The notes beneath the pieces are model-generated. The model saw only the letters and a program-made list of their open reading frames with translations, searched no databases and was not told the DNA's origin. A DNA stretch of 64,000 nt from Amycolatopsis bullii (GTDB lineage Bacteria > Actinomycetota > Actinomycetes > Mycobacteriales > Pseudonocardiaceae), in contig NZ_BNAW01000006.1 of NCBI RefSeq assembly GCF_014654205.1, positions 248,001 to 312,000 of the forward strand. The letters are read 5' to 3'. Position numbers and translations under genes: made by a program. Below are positions 49,734 to 58,898 of the stretch, piece by piece. Positions within the stretch are counted from its first letter, which is position 1; each line of letters starts with the position of its first letter.

Positions 49734-50257
49734 CACAGCTCGCTTCCTGCCAGTGAATCCGGGAAGGCGCCGCGGAGCGTCCGCAACGCCCGGGTGGCCT
49801 GACTCCGGACCGTGCTCTCCGAACACCGCAGCTCCCGGGCCACTTCGGCGACCGTCAGGTCGCAGAAGTACCGCAGCACCAGCACCGCCCGCTGCCGGGG
49901 CGCGAGCGCCGCCAGCGCCGTGGCCAGTTCGGCACGCAGGCCGGCGTGCTGCTGGCGCACGGCCGGATCCGCCGCCGCGTCCTCGACCTCGGGCACCGCG
50001 TCGGTGTTCCGTTCGGACCGCCGCCACGGCCGCCGTCGTTCGTCGAGCCAGCAGCGGGTCAGCGTCTGCCGCGCGTAGCTCACCGGCCGGTCGGTGCCGC
50101 GGACCCGCGGCCACGCGCCGTACAGCTTGTGCAGCGTGGTCTGGACGAGGTCTTCGGCCAGGTGCCAGTCGCCGCACAGCAGGTAGCCGTAGCGGCGCAG
50201 CGGCACGGCGTTGTCCCTGGCGAACTCGCGAAACCGATCCTCGTCGGCTGCCCGCAT
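49733..50257 (-). CDS. ECF sigma factor, SigE family
   Basis: 174 residues. Region 2 is FARDNAVPLRRYGYLLCGDWHLAEDLVQTTLHKLYGAWPRV; region 4 is LAALAPRQRAVLVLRYFCDLTVAEVARELRCSESTVRSQATRALRTLR. This layout is the Streptomyces-type SigE sigma-70 family. AAGGAGG precedes the ATG. It is the first gene of a two-gene unit with its membrane partner. The stimulus is unknown. Confidence 0.93.
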   Translation of the reverse strand: MRAADEDRFREFARDNAVPLRRYGYLLCGDWHLAEDLVQTTLHKLYGAWPRVRGTDRPVSYARQTLTRCWLDERRRPWRRSERNTDAVPEVEDAAADPAVRQQHAGLRAELATALAALAPRQRAVLVLRYFCDLTVAEVARELRCSESTVRSQATRALRTLRGAFPDSLAGSEL

Positions 50258-50369
50258 CGGGCCTCCTTCATGTCAGGTACGGCTTCTTACGCGGCGGGCG
50301 GCCGGAGCGCTGCACCGTCGTGAGTGTCTGGCCTGACACATCTGCGTCGCGGGAGCGGCCCACGGTGCT

Positions 50370-50375
50370 TAGGCT
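50370..50375 (+). promoter_or_regulatory. -10 hexamer TAGGCT ahead of a leader ORF and the TSUP gene
   Basis: TAGGCT stands 6 nt before GTG 50382, the start of a 4-codon leader ORF. Confidence 0.45.
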
Positions 50376-50381
50376 CCGCAC

Positions 50382-50396
50382 GTGAATGCTTCATGA
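50382..50396 (+). promoter_or_regulatory. Four-codon leaderless leader ORF overlapping the TSUP start
   Basis: GTG-AAT-GCT-TCA-TGA. Its stop overlaps ATG 50393 of the transporter (ATGA). There is no ribosome-binding site for 50393 itself, so ribosomes that start on the leaderless GTG probably reinitiate there. Confidence 0.45.
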
Positions 50397-51166
50397 CGTG
50401 GTGGCACGCGCTGATCGTCGTGGTCGCCGGGATCTGGGCGGGGACCATCAACGCCGTCGTGGGGTCGGGGACGCTGGTCACGTTCCCCGTGCTCGTCGCG
50501 CTCGGCTATCCGCCCGTGACCGCCACCACCTCGAACGCCATCGGCCTCGCGCCCGGCACGCTCAGCGGCGCGTGGGGTTACCGGCACGAGCTCAAGGGCT
50601 ACTGGCGGCAGACCGCCAAGTTCGCCGTCGCGTCCTTCCTCGGGGCCATCGGCGGCACGATCCTGCTGCTCTCGCTGCCGAAGGACGCCTTCGAGGCCGT
50701 CGTCCCGGTGCTCGTCGGCCTGGCCGTGGTCCTCGTGATCATCCAGCCGAAGGTGTCGAAGTGGGTCGCCGAGCGGCGCGAACAGAACGGGACCGAGCAC
50801 AAACCCGGGCCGCTGCTGATGTTCTTCATCTTCCTCATCGGCATCTACGGCGGGTACTTCACCGCCGCGCAGGGCGTGATGCTGATGGCCGTGATGGGGA
50901 TGCTGCTGTCCGAGCCGCTGCAGAAGCTCAACGGCGTCAAGAACGTCCTGGCCGCCGTCGTCAACCTCGTCGCCGGGATCATCTACGCGTTCGTCGCGCC
51001 GATCAGCTGGGCCGTGGTGCTGTGGCTGGCCGTCGGCTCGCTCGCCGGCGGCTTCCTCGGCGCGAAGATCGGCCGGAAGCTGCCGCCGGCGGTGCTGCGC
51101 GGCGTGATCGTGGTGATCGGCGTCGCCGCCGTCATCGAGCTGGTGGTCAAGCAGTTCGCGAGCTGA
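50393..51166 (+). CDS. TSUP-family membrane transporter (sulfite exporter TauE/SafE)
   Basis: 257 residues, about eight hydrophobic helices. The repeated TSUP motif appears as [35 protein letters not shown] in the first half and [20 protein letters not shown] with [20 protein letters not shown] in the second. Members export sulfite, sulfoacetate or similar small organic anions. It overlaps the convergent pat gene by 20 nt. Confidence 0.9.
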   Translation: MTWWHALIVVVAGIWAGTINAVVGSGTLVTFPVLVALGYPPVTATTSNAIGLAPGTLSGAWGYRHELKGYWRQTAKFAVASFLGAIGGTILLLSLPKDAFEAVVPVLVGLAVVLVIIQPKVSKWVAERREQNGTEHKPGPLLMFFIFLIGIYGGYFTAAQGVMLMAVMGMLLSEPLQKLNGVKNVLAAVVNLVAGIIYAFVAPISWAVVLWLAVGSLAGGFLGAKIGRKLPPAVLRGVIVVIGVAAVIELVVKQFAS

Positions 51167-52211
51167 ATTCGCGGGCCGCGGCCAGGAACAGGTCGTTCTC
51201 CTCGGGGGTCCCGATGGTCACGCGGACGCCTTCGCCGGCGAACGGCCGCACCACCAGCTTGCGGTCCAGCGCGTGCTCGGCGAACGGGACGGCCTGGTCA
51301 CCGAGCGGCAGCCAGACGAAGTTCGCCTGCGTCTCCGGCACCCGGTACCCCGCCGCCAGCAGCGCCTCCCGCACGCGCTCGCGCTCGACGACGATGTCCT
51401 GGCAGCGAGCCAGGAGCTCGTCGGCCGCGTCGAGCGAGGCCAGCGCCGCCACCTGGGCCAGCATGTTCACCGAGAAGGCCACGTACACCTGGCGAAGCGC
51501 GTCGGCGATCGGCTCGGGCGCCACCGCGTACCCGACGCGAAGGCCCGCGAGGCCGTACGCCTTCGAGAACGTCCGGAGCACCATGACGTTCGACCGGCTG
51601 CGCGTGTACTCGACGCCGTCGGGCACGTCTGGGTCGGTGACGAACTCCTTGTACGCCTCGTCGAGCACGACCAGCACGTGCTCGGGCACGGCGGCCAGGA
51701 ACCGCTCCAGCTCGGCGCGGCGCACCGCCGTCCCGGTCGGGTTGTTCGGGTTGCAGACGAAGACCACGCGCGTCCGGTCGGTGATCGCCGCGAGCATCGC
51801 GTCGAGGTCGAGCTCTTGGCCCTCGGTGATCGGCACCTTCACCGAGACGGCGTTCGCGACCTGCGTGACGATCGGGTACGCCTCGAAGGAGCGCCAGCCG
51901 AAGATGACCTCGTCGCCGGGCGCGCAGACCGCCTGGATCGTCTGCTGGCACAGCGACACCGAGCCGCAGCCGATCGCGACGCGCTCCACCGGCACGTCCA
52001 GCTCGCGCGCCAGCCGCTCGCGCAGCGCCTGCGAGCCGGTGTCCGGGTAGCGGTTGACCCCGGCCGCGGCCTCGGCGATCGCCTGCGCGACGCTCGGCAG
52101 CGCACCGCCGGGCACCTCGTTGCTCGCCAGCTTGATCGCGCCTTCGATTGTCCGGCCGGGGACGTATTTCGGCAACGATTCGAGATCGGCACGCGGGGAC
52201 ACGGACGGCAT
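51147..52211 (-). CDS. pat: Aromatic amino acid aminotransferase Pat (HisC-like, class I/II PLP enzyme)
   Basis: 354 residues from ATG 52211, with AGGAG 8 nt upstream. The start [21 protein letters not shown] is shared with mycobacterial HisC2/Pat (Rv3772). PLP residues: NPNNPTGT (Asn), LDEAYKEF (Asp, Tyr) and the Schiff-base Lys in [15 protein letters not shown]. The end ANFVWLPLG and [11 protein letters not shown] matches too. Pat enzymes use aromatic amino acids with 2-oxoglutarate and complement histidinol-phosphate aminotransferases in part. Its presence near bpa/wzm genes fits the mycobacterial map. Confidence 0.92.
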   Translation of the reverse strand: MPSVSPRADLESLPKYVPGRTIEGAIKLASNEVPGGALPSVAQAIAEAAAGVNRYPDTGSQALRERLARELDVPVERVAIGCGSVSLCQQTIQAVCAPGDEVIFGWRSFEAYPIVTQVANAVSVKVPITEGQELDLDAMLAAITDRTRVVFVCNPNNPTGTAVRRAELERFLAAVPEHVLVVLDEAYKEFVTDPDVPDGVEYTRSRSNVMVLRTFSKAYGLAGLRVGYAVAPEPIADALRQVYVAFSVNMLAQVAALASLDAADELLARCQDIVVERERVREALLAAGYRVPETQANFVWLPLGDQAVPFAEHALDRKLVVRPFAGEGVRVTIGTPEENDLFLAAAREFSSRTA

Positions 52212-52346
52212 CTTCGGCGCTCCTGGAGATCGACGGGACGACCCGCTCACCGTATCTTTTCCGTCGGCCGCCCCGCGACTCCCTTCTGGCGGACTGTGCC
52301 CGGGCCGGGCTTCCTCCCGTTCACCCGGAAGTGATTGAGTGAACCA

Positions 52347-52976
52347 ATGACGTCGACCTCCACCGTGGATTACCAGCGCACCGACGGCGCCACCCTGCGC
52401 CTGACCTTTTCGGAACCCGAAGGCGCGCTACGCGGCGGCTTGGTGGTGCTCCACGAGGCCGACGGCGTCACCGAGGGCGTGAAACTGCTGCTCGCCAGCC
52501 TCGCCACGGAGGGCTGGCTGACCGTCACCCCGCACCTGGAGAACGAGGAACTCACCCAGCAGGACCTCCTGGAAGCGACCGACCGCACCCTCGCCTGGCT
52601 GGTCGAGCGGGGTGTCCAGGCCGACCTGCTCGGCGTGATGGGCTTCGACCTCGGCGGCACCGCGGCCCTCGTCGTCGCGTCGCACCGCAGGCTCGGTGCC
52701 GCGGTCAGCGTCGGCGGGCAGCAGGCCGCCGAACTGCCCGCGCTGGTCGAGATCGCCGGGAAGCTCACCAGCCCGTGGCTCGGCATGTACGGCGACGCCG
52801 GCGACGAGGCGGGCGGCGCCGACGTCGAGCGCCTGCGCGACGCCGCCGCGTCGGCGAACGTCGCCACGAACGTCGTCCACTACCCGGGCGCGAACCACCG
52901 CTTCGACGCCGACCCGGGCGCGGCCGCGGAGGCCTGGCAGCGCACGCTCAACTGGTTCGACGCGCACCTGCGGTGA
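52347..52976 (+). CDS. Dienelactone hydrolase-like alpha/beta hydrolase with Asp at the nucleophile position
   Basis: 209 residues. The DLH layout is clear: [25 protein letters not shown] at the start, the nucleophile elbow and a C-terminal [10 protein letters not shown] with the catalytic His. The elbow that usually reads GFCLGG is here GFDLGG, so the nucleophile is Asp or the enzyme is inactive. The charge relay Asp may be in [13 protein letters not shown] 52347 is 85 bp upstream of the acetoacetyl-CoA ligase promoter region's start. Confidence 0.85.
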   Translation: MTSTSTVDYQRTDGATLRLTFSEPEGALRGGLVVLHEADGVTEGVKLLLASLATEGWLTVTPHLENEELTQQDLLEATDRTLAWLVERGVQADLLGVMGFDLGGTAALVVASHRRLGAAVSVGGQQAAELPALVEIAGKLTSPWLGMYGDAGDEAGGADVERLRDAAASANVATNVVHYPGANHRFDADPGAAAEAWQRTLNWFDAHLR

Positions 52977-53049
52977 GTGTGGGCGGCGCACACTCTTCGC
53001 CCCGGTTCCGTATCGGTTTCGACCACGGTGACTTCCTGATCCGAGGGAT

Positions 53050-53055
53050 TAGGCT
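53050..53055 (+). promoter_or_regulatory. -10 hexamer TAGGCT for the acetoacetyl-CoA ligase gene
   Basis: TAGGCT, 6 nt before GTG 53062. Confidence 0.45.
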
Positions 53056-53061
53056 CGGGGC

Positions 53062-55041
53062 GTGACGCACACCGCCGACGCCCCCGAAGTGCTCTGGCGC
53101 CCCGAGCCGGGCCACGTTGCCGACACCAAGATCGAAGCCTTCCGCCGGTGGCTGCGCGCCGAGCGCGGCGTCGAGGTGGACGACTACCGCGCGCTGCACG
53201 AGTTCTCGGTCGAGCGCGGCCCGGACTTCTGGGCGGCGGTCGCGGACTTCCTCGGCGTCCGCTGGCACGACCAGCCCGGCGAGGTGCTGTCCGGCGCGAT
53301 GCCGAACGCCGTCTGGTTCGAGGGCGGCACGCTCAACTACGCCGAACACGCCCTCACCCCCGGCGTCGCGGGCGCCGCGAAGGGGGACGACGAGACGGCG
53401 GTCATCTTCCACCGCGAAGACGGCTTCGCGAGCCACCTGACGTACGGCGAGCTTCGTGCGCAGGTCGCCGCCGCCCGGGCCGCGTTCCTCGAACTGGGCG
53501 TCGGCAAGGGCGACCGGGTCGTCGCGGTCGCGCCGAACTGCCCTCAGACGCTGGTCGCGTTCCTCGCCGCGGCGAGCATCGGGGCCATCTGGTCGTCCTG
53601 CTCGCCGGACTTCGGCGTCCGCGCGGTCGCGGACCGCTTCGTGCAGATCGAGCCGAAGGTGCTCTTCGCGGTCAATGCCTACGCGTACAACGGCCGCCAG
53701 TTCGACATCCGCACGACGATCGCCGACCTCCAGGCGCAGCTGCCGTCGCTGGCCGCGACCGTGCTCGTCGAGTACGTCGGCGAAGGCCGGATGGACGGCG
53801 CCCTCGACTGGGACGGGCTGCTTTCGAAGCACGCGGGCGCGCCGCTGCTGTTCGAACCGGTCGAGTTCGCGCACCCGCTGTGGGTGCTCTACTCGTCGGG
53901 CACCACCGGCCTGCCGAAGGGCATCGTGCACGGCCACGGCGGCATCACGCTCGAACACCTCAAGGCCCTCGCGCTGCAGACCGACCTCGGGCCCGGCGAC
54001 CGGTTCTTCTGGTTCAGCACCACCGGCTGGATGATGTGGAACTTCCTCATCTCCGGCCTGCTGGTCGGCACCACGATCGTGCTCTACGACGGCAGCCCGG
54101 GCTTCCCGGACCTGAACGCGCTCTGGCACCTGGCCGAGCAGCACCGCGTCACCTACTTCGGCACGTCGGCGCCGTTCATCCAGAGCTGCCTCAAGGCCGG
54201 CATCAAACCCGCCGAGCGCTACGACCTGACCGGGCTGCGCGCGCTCGGCTCCACCGGCGCACCGCTGAGCGTCGAAGGTTTCCGGTGGATCGTGAACGAG
54301 GTCGGTTCGCACGTCCAGATCTGTTCCGTGTCCGGCGGCACCGACCTGTGCGCGGCGTTCGTCGCGTCGGCGCCCGACGTGCCGGTCTGGCTGGGCGAGC
54401 TGTCCTGCCCGGCGCTGGGTGCCGCGGTCAACGCCTTCGACGAGGCGGGCAAGGCCGTCGTCGAGGAGGTCGGCGAGCTCGTCATCACCAAGCCGATGCC
54501 GTCGATGCCGGTGTTCTTCTGGAACGACCCCGACGGCTCGCGCCTGCGGGAGGCCTACTTCGAGATGTACCCGGGCCTCTGGCGGCACGGGGACTGGATC
54601 CGGATCACGAACCGCGGCTCCGCGGTGATCTACGGCCGCAGCGACTCGACGCTCAACCGCGGCGGCGTCCGGATGGGCACGGCCGAGTTCTACCGGGTCG
54701 TCGAGGGCTACGACGAGATCGCGGATTCCCTGGTCGTGGACACCTCGGCGGCCGGGAACGAGGACGGGCAGCTGATCTGTTTCGTGGTGCTGGCCGGCGG
54801 CGTCGCGCTCGAAGACGTCGAACCGCGGCTGCGCAAGGAGCTCCGTAGCGCACTGTCACCACGCCATGTACCCGATCGGTTCGTCGTGGTTTCCGAGATA
54901 CCTCGTACCTTGAACGGTAAAAAGTGTGAGGTACCGGTGAAGAAGATCCTCGCCGGAGTGGCTCCCGACCGGGCTGTCAGCCGCGACGCGCTGGCCAACC
55001 CGGCGGCACTGGCGCCGTTCGTGGAGCTGGCCGGGGGGTAG
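53062..55041 (+). CDS. Acetoacetyl-CoA synthetase (acetoacetate-CoA ligase)
   Basis: 659 residues, the normal length for the family. ANL-superfamily motifs: A3 YSSGTTGLPKGIVH, A5 region with SGGTDLCAAF, A7-A8 WRHGDWIRI and GRSDSTLNRGGVRMG, and the C-terminal catalytic Lys in TLNGKKCEVPVKKIL. NFLISGLLVG and the N-terminal DYRALHEFSVERGPDFW are typical of acetoacetyl-CoA synthetases. It activates acetoacetate for lipid or ketone-body use. It is 12 nt upstream of the leader ORF of the next gene. Confidence 0.93.
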   Translation: MTHTADAPEVLWRPEPGHVADTKIEAFRRWLRAERGVEVDDYRALHEFSVERGPDFWAAVADFLGVRWHDQPGEVLSGAMPNAVWFEGGTLNYAEHALTPGVAGAAKGDDETAVIFHREDGFASHLTYGELRAQVAAARAAFLELGVGKGDRVVAVAPNCPQTLVAFLAAASIGAIWSSCSPDFGVRAVADRFVQIEPKVLFAVNAYAYNGRQFDIRTTIADLQAQLPSLAATVLVEYVGEGRMDGALDWDGLLSKHAGAPLLFEPVEFAHPLWVLYSSGTTGLPKGIVHGHGGITLEHLKALALQTDLGPGDRFFWFSTTGWMMWNFLISGLLVGTTIVLYDGSPGFPDLNALWHLAEQHRVTYFGTSAPFIQSCLKAGIKPAERYDLTGLRALGSTGAPLSVEGFRWIVNEVGSHVQICSVSGGTDLCAAFVASAPDVPVWLGELSCPALGAAVNAFDEAGKAVVEEVGELVITKPMPSMPVFFWNDPDGSRLREAYFEMYPGLWRHGDWIRITNRGSAVIYGRSDSTLNRGGVRMGTAEFYRVVEGYDEIADSLVVDTSAAGNEDGQLICFVVLAGGVALEDVEPRLRKELRSALSPRHVPDRFVVVSEIPRTLNGKKCEVPVKKILAGVAPDRAVSRDALANPAALAPFVELAGG

Positions 55042-55053
55042 ATGGGGGGAAGC

Positions 55054-55086
55054 ATGATCAGCCACGTCGGGTTGTACGGGTGGTGA
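55054..55086 (+). CDS. 10-codon leader peptide of the MprF-like gene
   Basis: ATG 55054 has a strong GGGGGAAGC ribosome-binding site and encodes M-I-S-H-V-G-L-Y-G-W. Its TGA overlaps GTG 55083 (GTGA), so translation of the downstream gene is probably coupled to it. No terminator-antiterminator is evident around it. Confidence 0.5.
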   Translation: MISHVGLYGW

Positions 55087-56795
55087 CGGGGACACGCGCG
55101 CAGATCACCTGGAAGGTGGCGGGGACCACCACCGTGGGGGTGATCACCTGGGTGACCCGGCTGGCCGGGCTGCTGACCCTGGGCTCGATCCTGATCCCGG
55201 CCGGGCGGCGCAGCCTGCGCGGGCACCTGGCCGAGTGGCTCGAGCTGCCGCAGGAGGCCACGGTCGCGGCGGCGACGGTGGCGCTGGTCATGGGCGTGCT
55301 GCTGGTGCTGCTGGCCGCGGGGCTCCGGCGGCGCAAGCGCCGGGCCTGGCAGCTGGCCGTCGGCGCGACGGTGCTGCTCACGATGTCGCACCTCGGGCTG
55401 AAGCACGTCTTCGGCGCCGGCCTGGTGTCGGTGCTGCTGCTGGTGGGCCTGATCGCCAACCGGCGCTACTTCGTGGCGAAGCCGGACCCGGTGGTCGGGC
55501 GCTGGCGGGCGGTGCGCGTGTTCGTTCAGCTGGCGCTGGCCGGGTTCGTGATCAACGTCATCCTGCTGTCCGTAGCCCCGCGGGCGGCCGTGGAGCCGAT
55601 GGGCTTCGGCGACCGGCTCGCGGAGTCCGCGCTCGCATTGGTTGGGGTCAGCGGGCCCGCGGTGTTCCACCAGATGTGGCTGGAGGACCTGGTCGCGGCC
55701 GTCGGCCTGCTGTTCGGCCTCGCCGCGGTCCTGGTATCGGCGTACTTCCTGCTGCGCTCGGCCGAGCCCGCGCCGCGGCTGACCGACGAGGAGGTCGAGC
55801 GGCTGCGCCGGCTCCTGGACGAGCACGGCGAGCGCGACTCGCTCGGCTACTTCGCGCTGCGGCGGGACAAGTTCGCGGTGTTCTCGAAGACGGGCAAGGC
55901 CGCGGTGACCTACCGCGTGATCGCCGGCGTCGCGCTCTGCTCGGCCGACCCGCTGGGCGACCACGAGGCCTGGCCGGGCGCGATCGAGGAGTACCTGGAG
56001 GTCTGCCGCCGCGGCGGCTGGGTCCCGGCGGCGATGGGCGTCTCGGAGCTCGGCGCGACGGTCTGGGCCCGGTTCGGCCTGGAGGTCCTGGAGATCGGCG
56101 ACGAAGCTGTCGTCGACGCGGCCGCGTTCACCCTGGAGGGCCGCACCATGCGCGGCGTCCGCCAGGCGGCGGCCCGCACGAAGCGAGCGGGCTACAAGGT
56201 GCTGGTGCGCCGGGCCGAGGACCTGCGGCCGGGGGAGCTGGCCGAGCTGGAGGTCCTGGCGGCCAACTGGCGCGGCACGGACACCGAGCGCGGCTTCTCG
56301 ATGGCACTGGGCCGCATGGGCGACCCCGGGTCGGTGCTGGTGACGGCCGAGCAGGGCGGCCGCGTCCGAGGCGTGCTCCAGTTCGTGCCGTGGGGCGAAA
56401 CGGGCCTCTCGCTGGACGTCATGCGCCGGGACAGAACGGCGGACAACGGCGTCAACGAGCTGATGATCTCGGAGCTCCTGCTGTCGGCGGGCCGCCACGG
56501 CGTCACCCAGGTCTCGCTGAACTTCGCGGCGTTCCGCGCGCTGATGGAGCAGGGGCAGCGCATCGGCGCGGGGCCGGTCGCCCGCATGTCGGCGAAGGTC
56601 CTGCACTTCTTCTCGCGCTGGATCCAGATCGAGACGCTGTACCGCTTCAACGCGAAGTTCCAGCCGCGCTGGGTGCCCCGCTACCTGGTGTACCCGGGGG
56701 TGCGCGAGCTGCCCCGGGTGGGCATCGCGACGTTCGAGGCGGAAGGCCTCGGCGGCCGCTCTCCGCGCCTGCTCAGGCTGCTGCAGCGGGCATAA
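55083..56795 (+). CDS. MprF-like phosphatidylglycerol aminoacyltransferase (DUF2156) with N-terminal membrane region
   Basis: 570 residues from GTG 55083 (GTG 55080 also possible). About six helices lie in residues 15-240. The soluble DUF2156 domain (about 245-560) has two GNAT-like halves: SLGYFALRRDKFAVFSKTGKAAVTYRVIAGVALCSADPLG and ELEVLAANWRGTDTERGFSMALGR, then VSLNFAAFR. It resembles the MprF portion of mycobacterial LysX without the lysyl-tRNA synthetase domain. Such enzymes transfer Lys or Ala from tRNA to phosphatidylglycerol and lower sensitivity to cationic peptides. The amino acid used is not known. Confidence 0.88.
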   Translation: MTGTRAQITWKVAGTTTVGVITWVTRLAGLLTLGSILIPAGRRSLRGHLAEWLELPQEATVAAATVALVMGVLLVLLAAGLRRRKRRAWQLAVGATVLLTMSHLGLKHVFGAGLVSVLLLVGLIANRRYFVAKPDPVVGRWRAVRVFVQLALAGFVINVILLSVAPRAAVEPMGFGDRLAESALALVGVSGPAVFHQMWLEDLVAAVGLLFGLAAVLVSAYFLLRSAEPAPRLTDEEVERLRRLLDEHGERDSLGYFALRRDKFAVFSKTGKAAVTYRVIAGVALCSADPLGDHEAWPGAIEEYLEVCRRGGWVPAAMGVSELGATVWARFGLEVLEIGDEAVVDAAAFTLEGRTMRGVRQAAARTKRAGYKVLVRRAEDLRPGELAELEVLAANWRGTDTERGFSMALGRMGDPGSVLVTAEQGGRVRGVLQFVPWGETGLSLDVMRRDRTADNGVNELMISELLLSAGRHGVTQVSLNFAAFRALMEQGQRIGAGPVARMSAKVLHFFSRWIQIETLYRFNAKFQPRWVPRYLVYPGVRELPRVGIATFEAEGLGGRSPRLLRLLQRA

Positions 56796-56860
56796 GGGGG
56801 GTCCCGTTCGGGGGTGATCGAGGGGTGTGTAACCTATCTGAGCAGTGGTCGTTGGGCCCA

Positions 56861-56950
56861 GGAGGCTTCGCCTAGTCTGGTCTATGGCGCCGCACTGCTA
56901 ATGCGGTTGGGGGTAACCCCCCCTCCCGGGTTCAAATCCCGGAGCCTCCG
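56861..56950 (+). tRNA. tRNA-Ser (anticodon GCT)
   Basis: 90 nt. Acceptor GGAGGCT pairs with AGCCTCC, discriminator G. The anticodon loop CTGCTAA gives GCT, reading AGC/AGU. The long variable arm (TTGGGGGTAACCCCCCC) is class II. CCA is not encoded. The second tRNA-Ser in the window. Confidence 0.97.
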
Positions 56951-56991
56951 CTGGTACTCGGTTCACCGGGTGCTAGGTTACAACTGAACAC

Positions 56992-57065
56992 GCGCCCGTA
57001 GCTCAGCTGGATAGAGCATCTGACTACGGATCAGAAGGTCAGGGGTTCGAATCCCTTCGGGCGCA
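56992..57065 (+). tRNA. tRNA-Arg (anticodon ACG)
   Basis: 74 nt. Acceptor GCGCCCG pairs with CGGGCGC, discriminator A. The loop CTACGGA gives ACG, which is normally edited to ICG. T-loop GGTTCGAATCC. It follows tRNA-Ser by 41 nt and is ended by the hairpin at 57089-57128. Confidence 0.97.
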
Positions 57066-57088
57066 CGTCTGGTTGAGACAGCAGTACC

Positions 57089-57128
57089 GAGCAGGGCCTC
57101 GTTTCCGGTGGGAGACGAGGCCCTGCTC
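57089..57128. terminator. 18-bp hairpin after the tRNA pair
   Basis: GAGCAGGGCCTCGTTTCC pairs with its complement (17 of 18) around GGTG. Shared with the small convergent gene. Confidence 0.85.
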
Positions 57129-57159
57129 TGTCTGCGGTGTCTACAGAGGACGCGACCGC

Positions 57160-57381
57160 TCAGGGACCCGGTGGCGGGCCTTCCTTGACCGGAATCTTCG
57201 CGCCGCGCTTGGAAAATGCCACCCAGAGGACGAACGGCACGACCAGCGCCGCGACCCCCAGCCAGACCCACACGAACGGCTCGTTCAACGGGAACTTGAT
57301 CAGCACCGCGATGATCGCCCCCACGAAGATCACCGCGGTGCCGACGGCGCTCCCCTTGGACAGTCGTCTCTTCTGCGTCAT
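57160..57381 (-). CDS. Small two-helix membrane protein
   Basis: 73 residues from ATG 57381, with GGGAG 9 nt upstream. Two helices (VGTAVIFVGAIIAVLIKFP; FVWVWLGVAALVVPFVLWVAF) separated by a short loop, with a basic N-terminus and Pro-rich C-terminus. Small membrane proteins like this are widespread in Pseudonocardiaceae; the function is unknown. It ends against the tRNA terminator. Confidence 0.75.
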   Translation of the reverse strand: MTQKRRLSKGSAVGTAVIFVGAIIAVLIKFPLNEPFVWVWLGVAALVVPFVLWVAFSKRGAKIPVKEGPPPGP

Positions 57382-57493
57382 GAGCATCACTCCCCAGTGA
57401 GAACTTTCCTGACTCAGTGCTACCCGGTGATCGATCCACCGAAACGCCTCAGGACCTGCCACCGGGGAAGGTGGCTGCCGTCTGGACGCGCCC

Positions 57494-58720
57494 TCAGAAG
57501 TTCTTCTTGGACACCGTCCACGGGTACCTGGACGCGAGTCCGGACGGGTCCAGGATGTAAGCGCGAGCCGTCGCGTTGCCGTTGAGGACCATGTCGAGGA
57601 ACTGGACGACCGTCGTCATGCCATCCGACATCTGGTTGCCGGTGATGAAGCCGGTGTGCCCGGCCTGGGAGTGCACCGCCAGCACCGCGGGAACGGTGAC
57701 CAAGTCGTAGTTGGCCCGGGTGTTGTCGTAGGCGATGTCGGACGGACCGCCGGCCATGAACAAGGTCGGTGAGTGGAGGCGGCCCAGCTCGGCTCGGGAG
57801 TAGCCGAAGGAGCCGTCGGCGAAGAAGCCGCTGTCGAGCGAGACGGCGGCGGAGACCCGGCTGTCCTGCGCGGCGACCAAGGCCTCGAGGCCGCCGCACG
57901 AGTGGCCCGCGGTGGCCACCTTCGTCAGGTCGAGCCGCTGCGTCAGCGGTGCCCCGGACCGGTTCTGCTCCCGCTCCGCCCACGTGATCGCCCCCGTCAA
58001 CAGGGACGGGATGGGGGAGCCGCTCGGCACGCCGTTGGCCGAGCCGTTCGCCGATCCGGTGTCCACCACGACGAAGCCCTTCGACGCGATGAACGTCAAC
58101 GCACGGGTGACCTCGCTGTTGTCGGTGTGCGCGCAGGCGCCGTTGCCGAACGCCAGCACCGGCATCGGCGCACCCACCGCCTGCGGGTTCGACGGCCGGA
58201 ACACGGTGTACCGGTTGTCGCCGTACGCCGCCTCGCGGGTGACCGGGAAGTTGTTGTTCACCGCCGGATTGCCCTCCGCAGGCGGGGTCGGTGTCGAGCC
58301 GTTGCACGCGACGCCGTTCAGCGTGAACGCCGACGGGGTGATTGCGCTGCTGCCCGACGTGGCGTTGAAACCGAAGGAAACCGTCCCGCCCGTGGCGACG
58401 GCGCCGTTCCACGATGCGTTGGTCACCGACACCTGGGCGCCCGACTGCGTGTGGGTACCGTTCCACAGCTGGGTGATCCGCTCGTCGCCGGAGAACGTCC
58501 ACGCCACCTGCCAGCCGTTCACCGGGCTGCCGAGGTTCGTCACCGCCACGGCGGCGCCGAACCCGCCTTGCCACTGGGAACCGATCGTGTAGTCGACCCG
58601 GCATCCGGCGTCGGCCTCTGTCGCGGCCGCCGCCGTACCGGTCACCGCAGGCGCGGCCGTCACAGCCATGGCCGTCATGACCGCCATGGTTCGCCGGAAA
58701 CGGGAATTCGTTGCGCGCAA
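57494..58720 (-). CDS. Secreted CBM2-alpha/beta hydrolase (probable polysaccharide esterase or lipase-like enzyme)
   Basis: 408 residues from TTG 58720, with GAGGAG 6 nt upstream; no better in-frame ATG has a ribosome-binding site. A signal peptide (about 1-33, ending GTAAAA) precedes a family 2 carbohydrate-binding module (about 38-140: CRVDYTIGSQWQGGFGAAVAV, WTFSGDERITQLWNG, SVTNASWNGAVATGG, LNGVAC). A short Pro linker joins the hydrolase domain, with nucleophile S274 in GHSCGG and the probable His in QAGHTGF. The fold suggests an esterase acting on polymer-bound substrates. A CebR-type operator (58757-58770) lies about 37 bp upstream. Confidence 0.85.
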   Translation of the reverse strand: MRATNSRFRRTMAVMTAMAVTAAPAVTGTAAAATEADAGCRVDYTIGSQWQGGFGAAVAVTNLGSPVNGWQVAWTFSGDERITQLWNGTHTQSGAQVSVTNASWNGAVATGGTVSFGFNATSGSSAITPSAFTLNGVACNGSTPTPPAEGNPAVNNNFPVTREAAYGDNRYTVFRPSNPQAVGAPMPVLAFGNGACAHTDNSEVTRALTFIASKGFVVVDTGSANGSANGVPSGSPIPSLLTGAITWAEREQNRSGAPLTQRLDLTKVATAGHSCGGLEALVAAQDSRVSAAVSLDSGFFADGSFGYSRAELGRLHSPTLFMAGGPSDIAYDNTRANYDLVTVPAVLAVHSQAGHTGFITGNQMSDGMTTVVQFLDMVLNGNATARAYILDPSGLASRYPWTVSKKNF

Positions 58721-58756
58721 GATGATCTCCTCTTCGATGAGGGTGGCCAACCGGCT

Positions 58757-58770
58757 TGGGAGCGCTCCCA
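58757..58770. promoter_or_regulatory. CebR-box-like palindrome TGGGAGCGCTCCCA
   Basis: A perfect 14-bp palindrome identical to the CebR operator published for Streptomyces (cello-oligosaccharide response). It lies 37 bp before the CBM2 hydrolase start. Confidence 0.75.
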
Positions 58771-58898
58771 GTCGCCGTTCGGACTGTGGACTCTTCGCCG
58801 TACGCTCGTCAAGCAATGTGTCTCGTGATTTGCCGGTTTCACTCGGTTGGTCCAAGGGCGCGTCCGGACTCGGATCGCGGGCTTGGCTGCTTTGCGTA

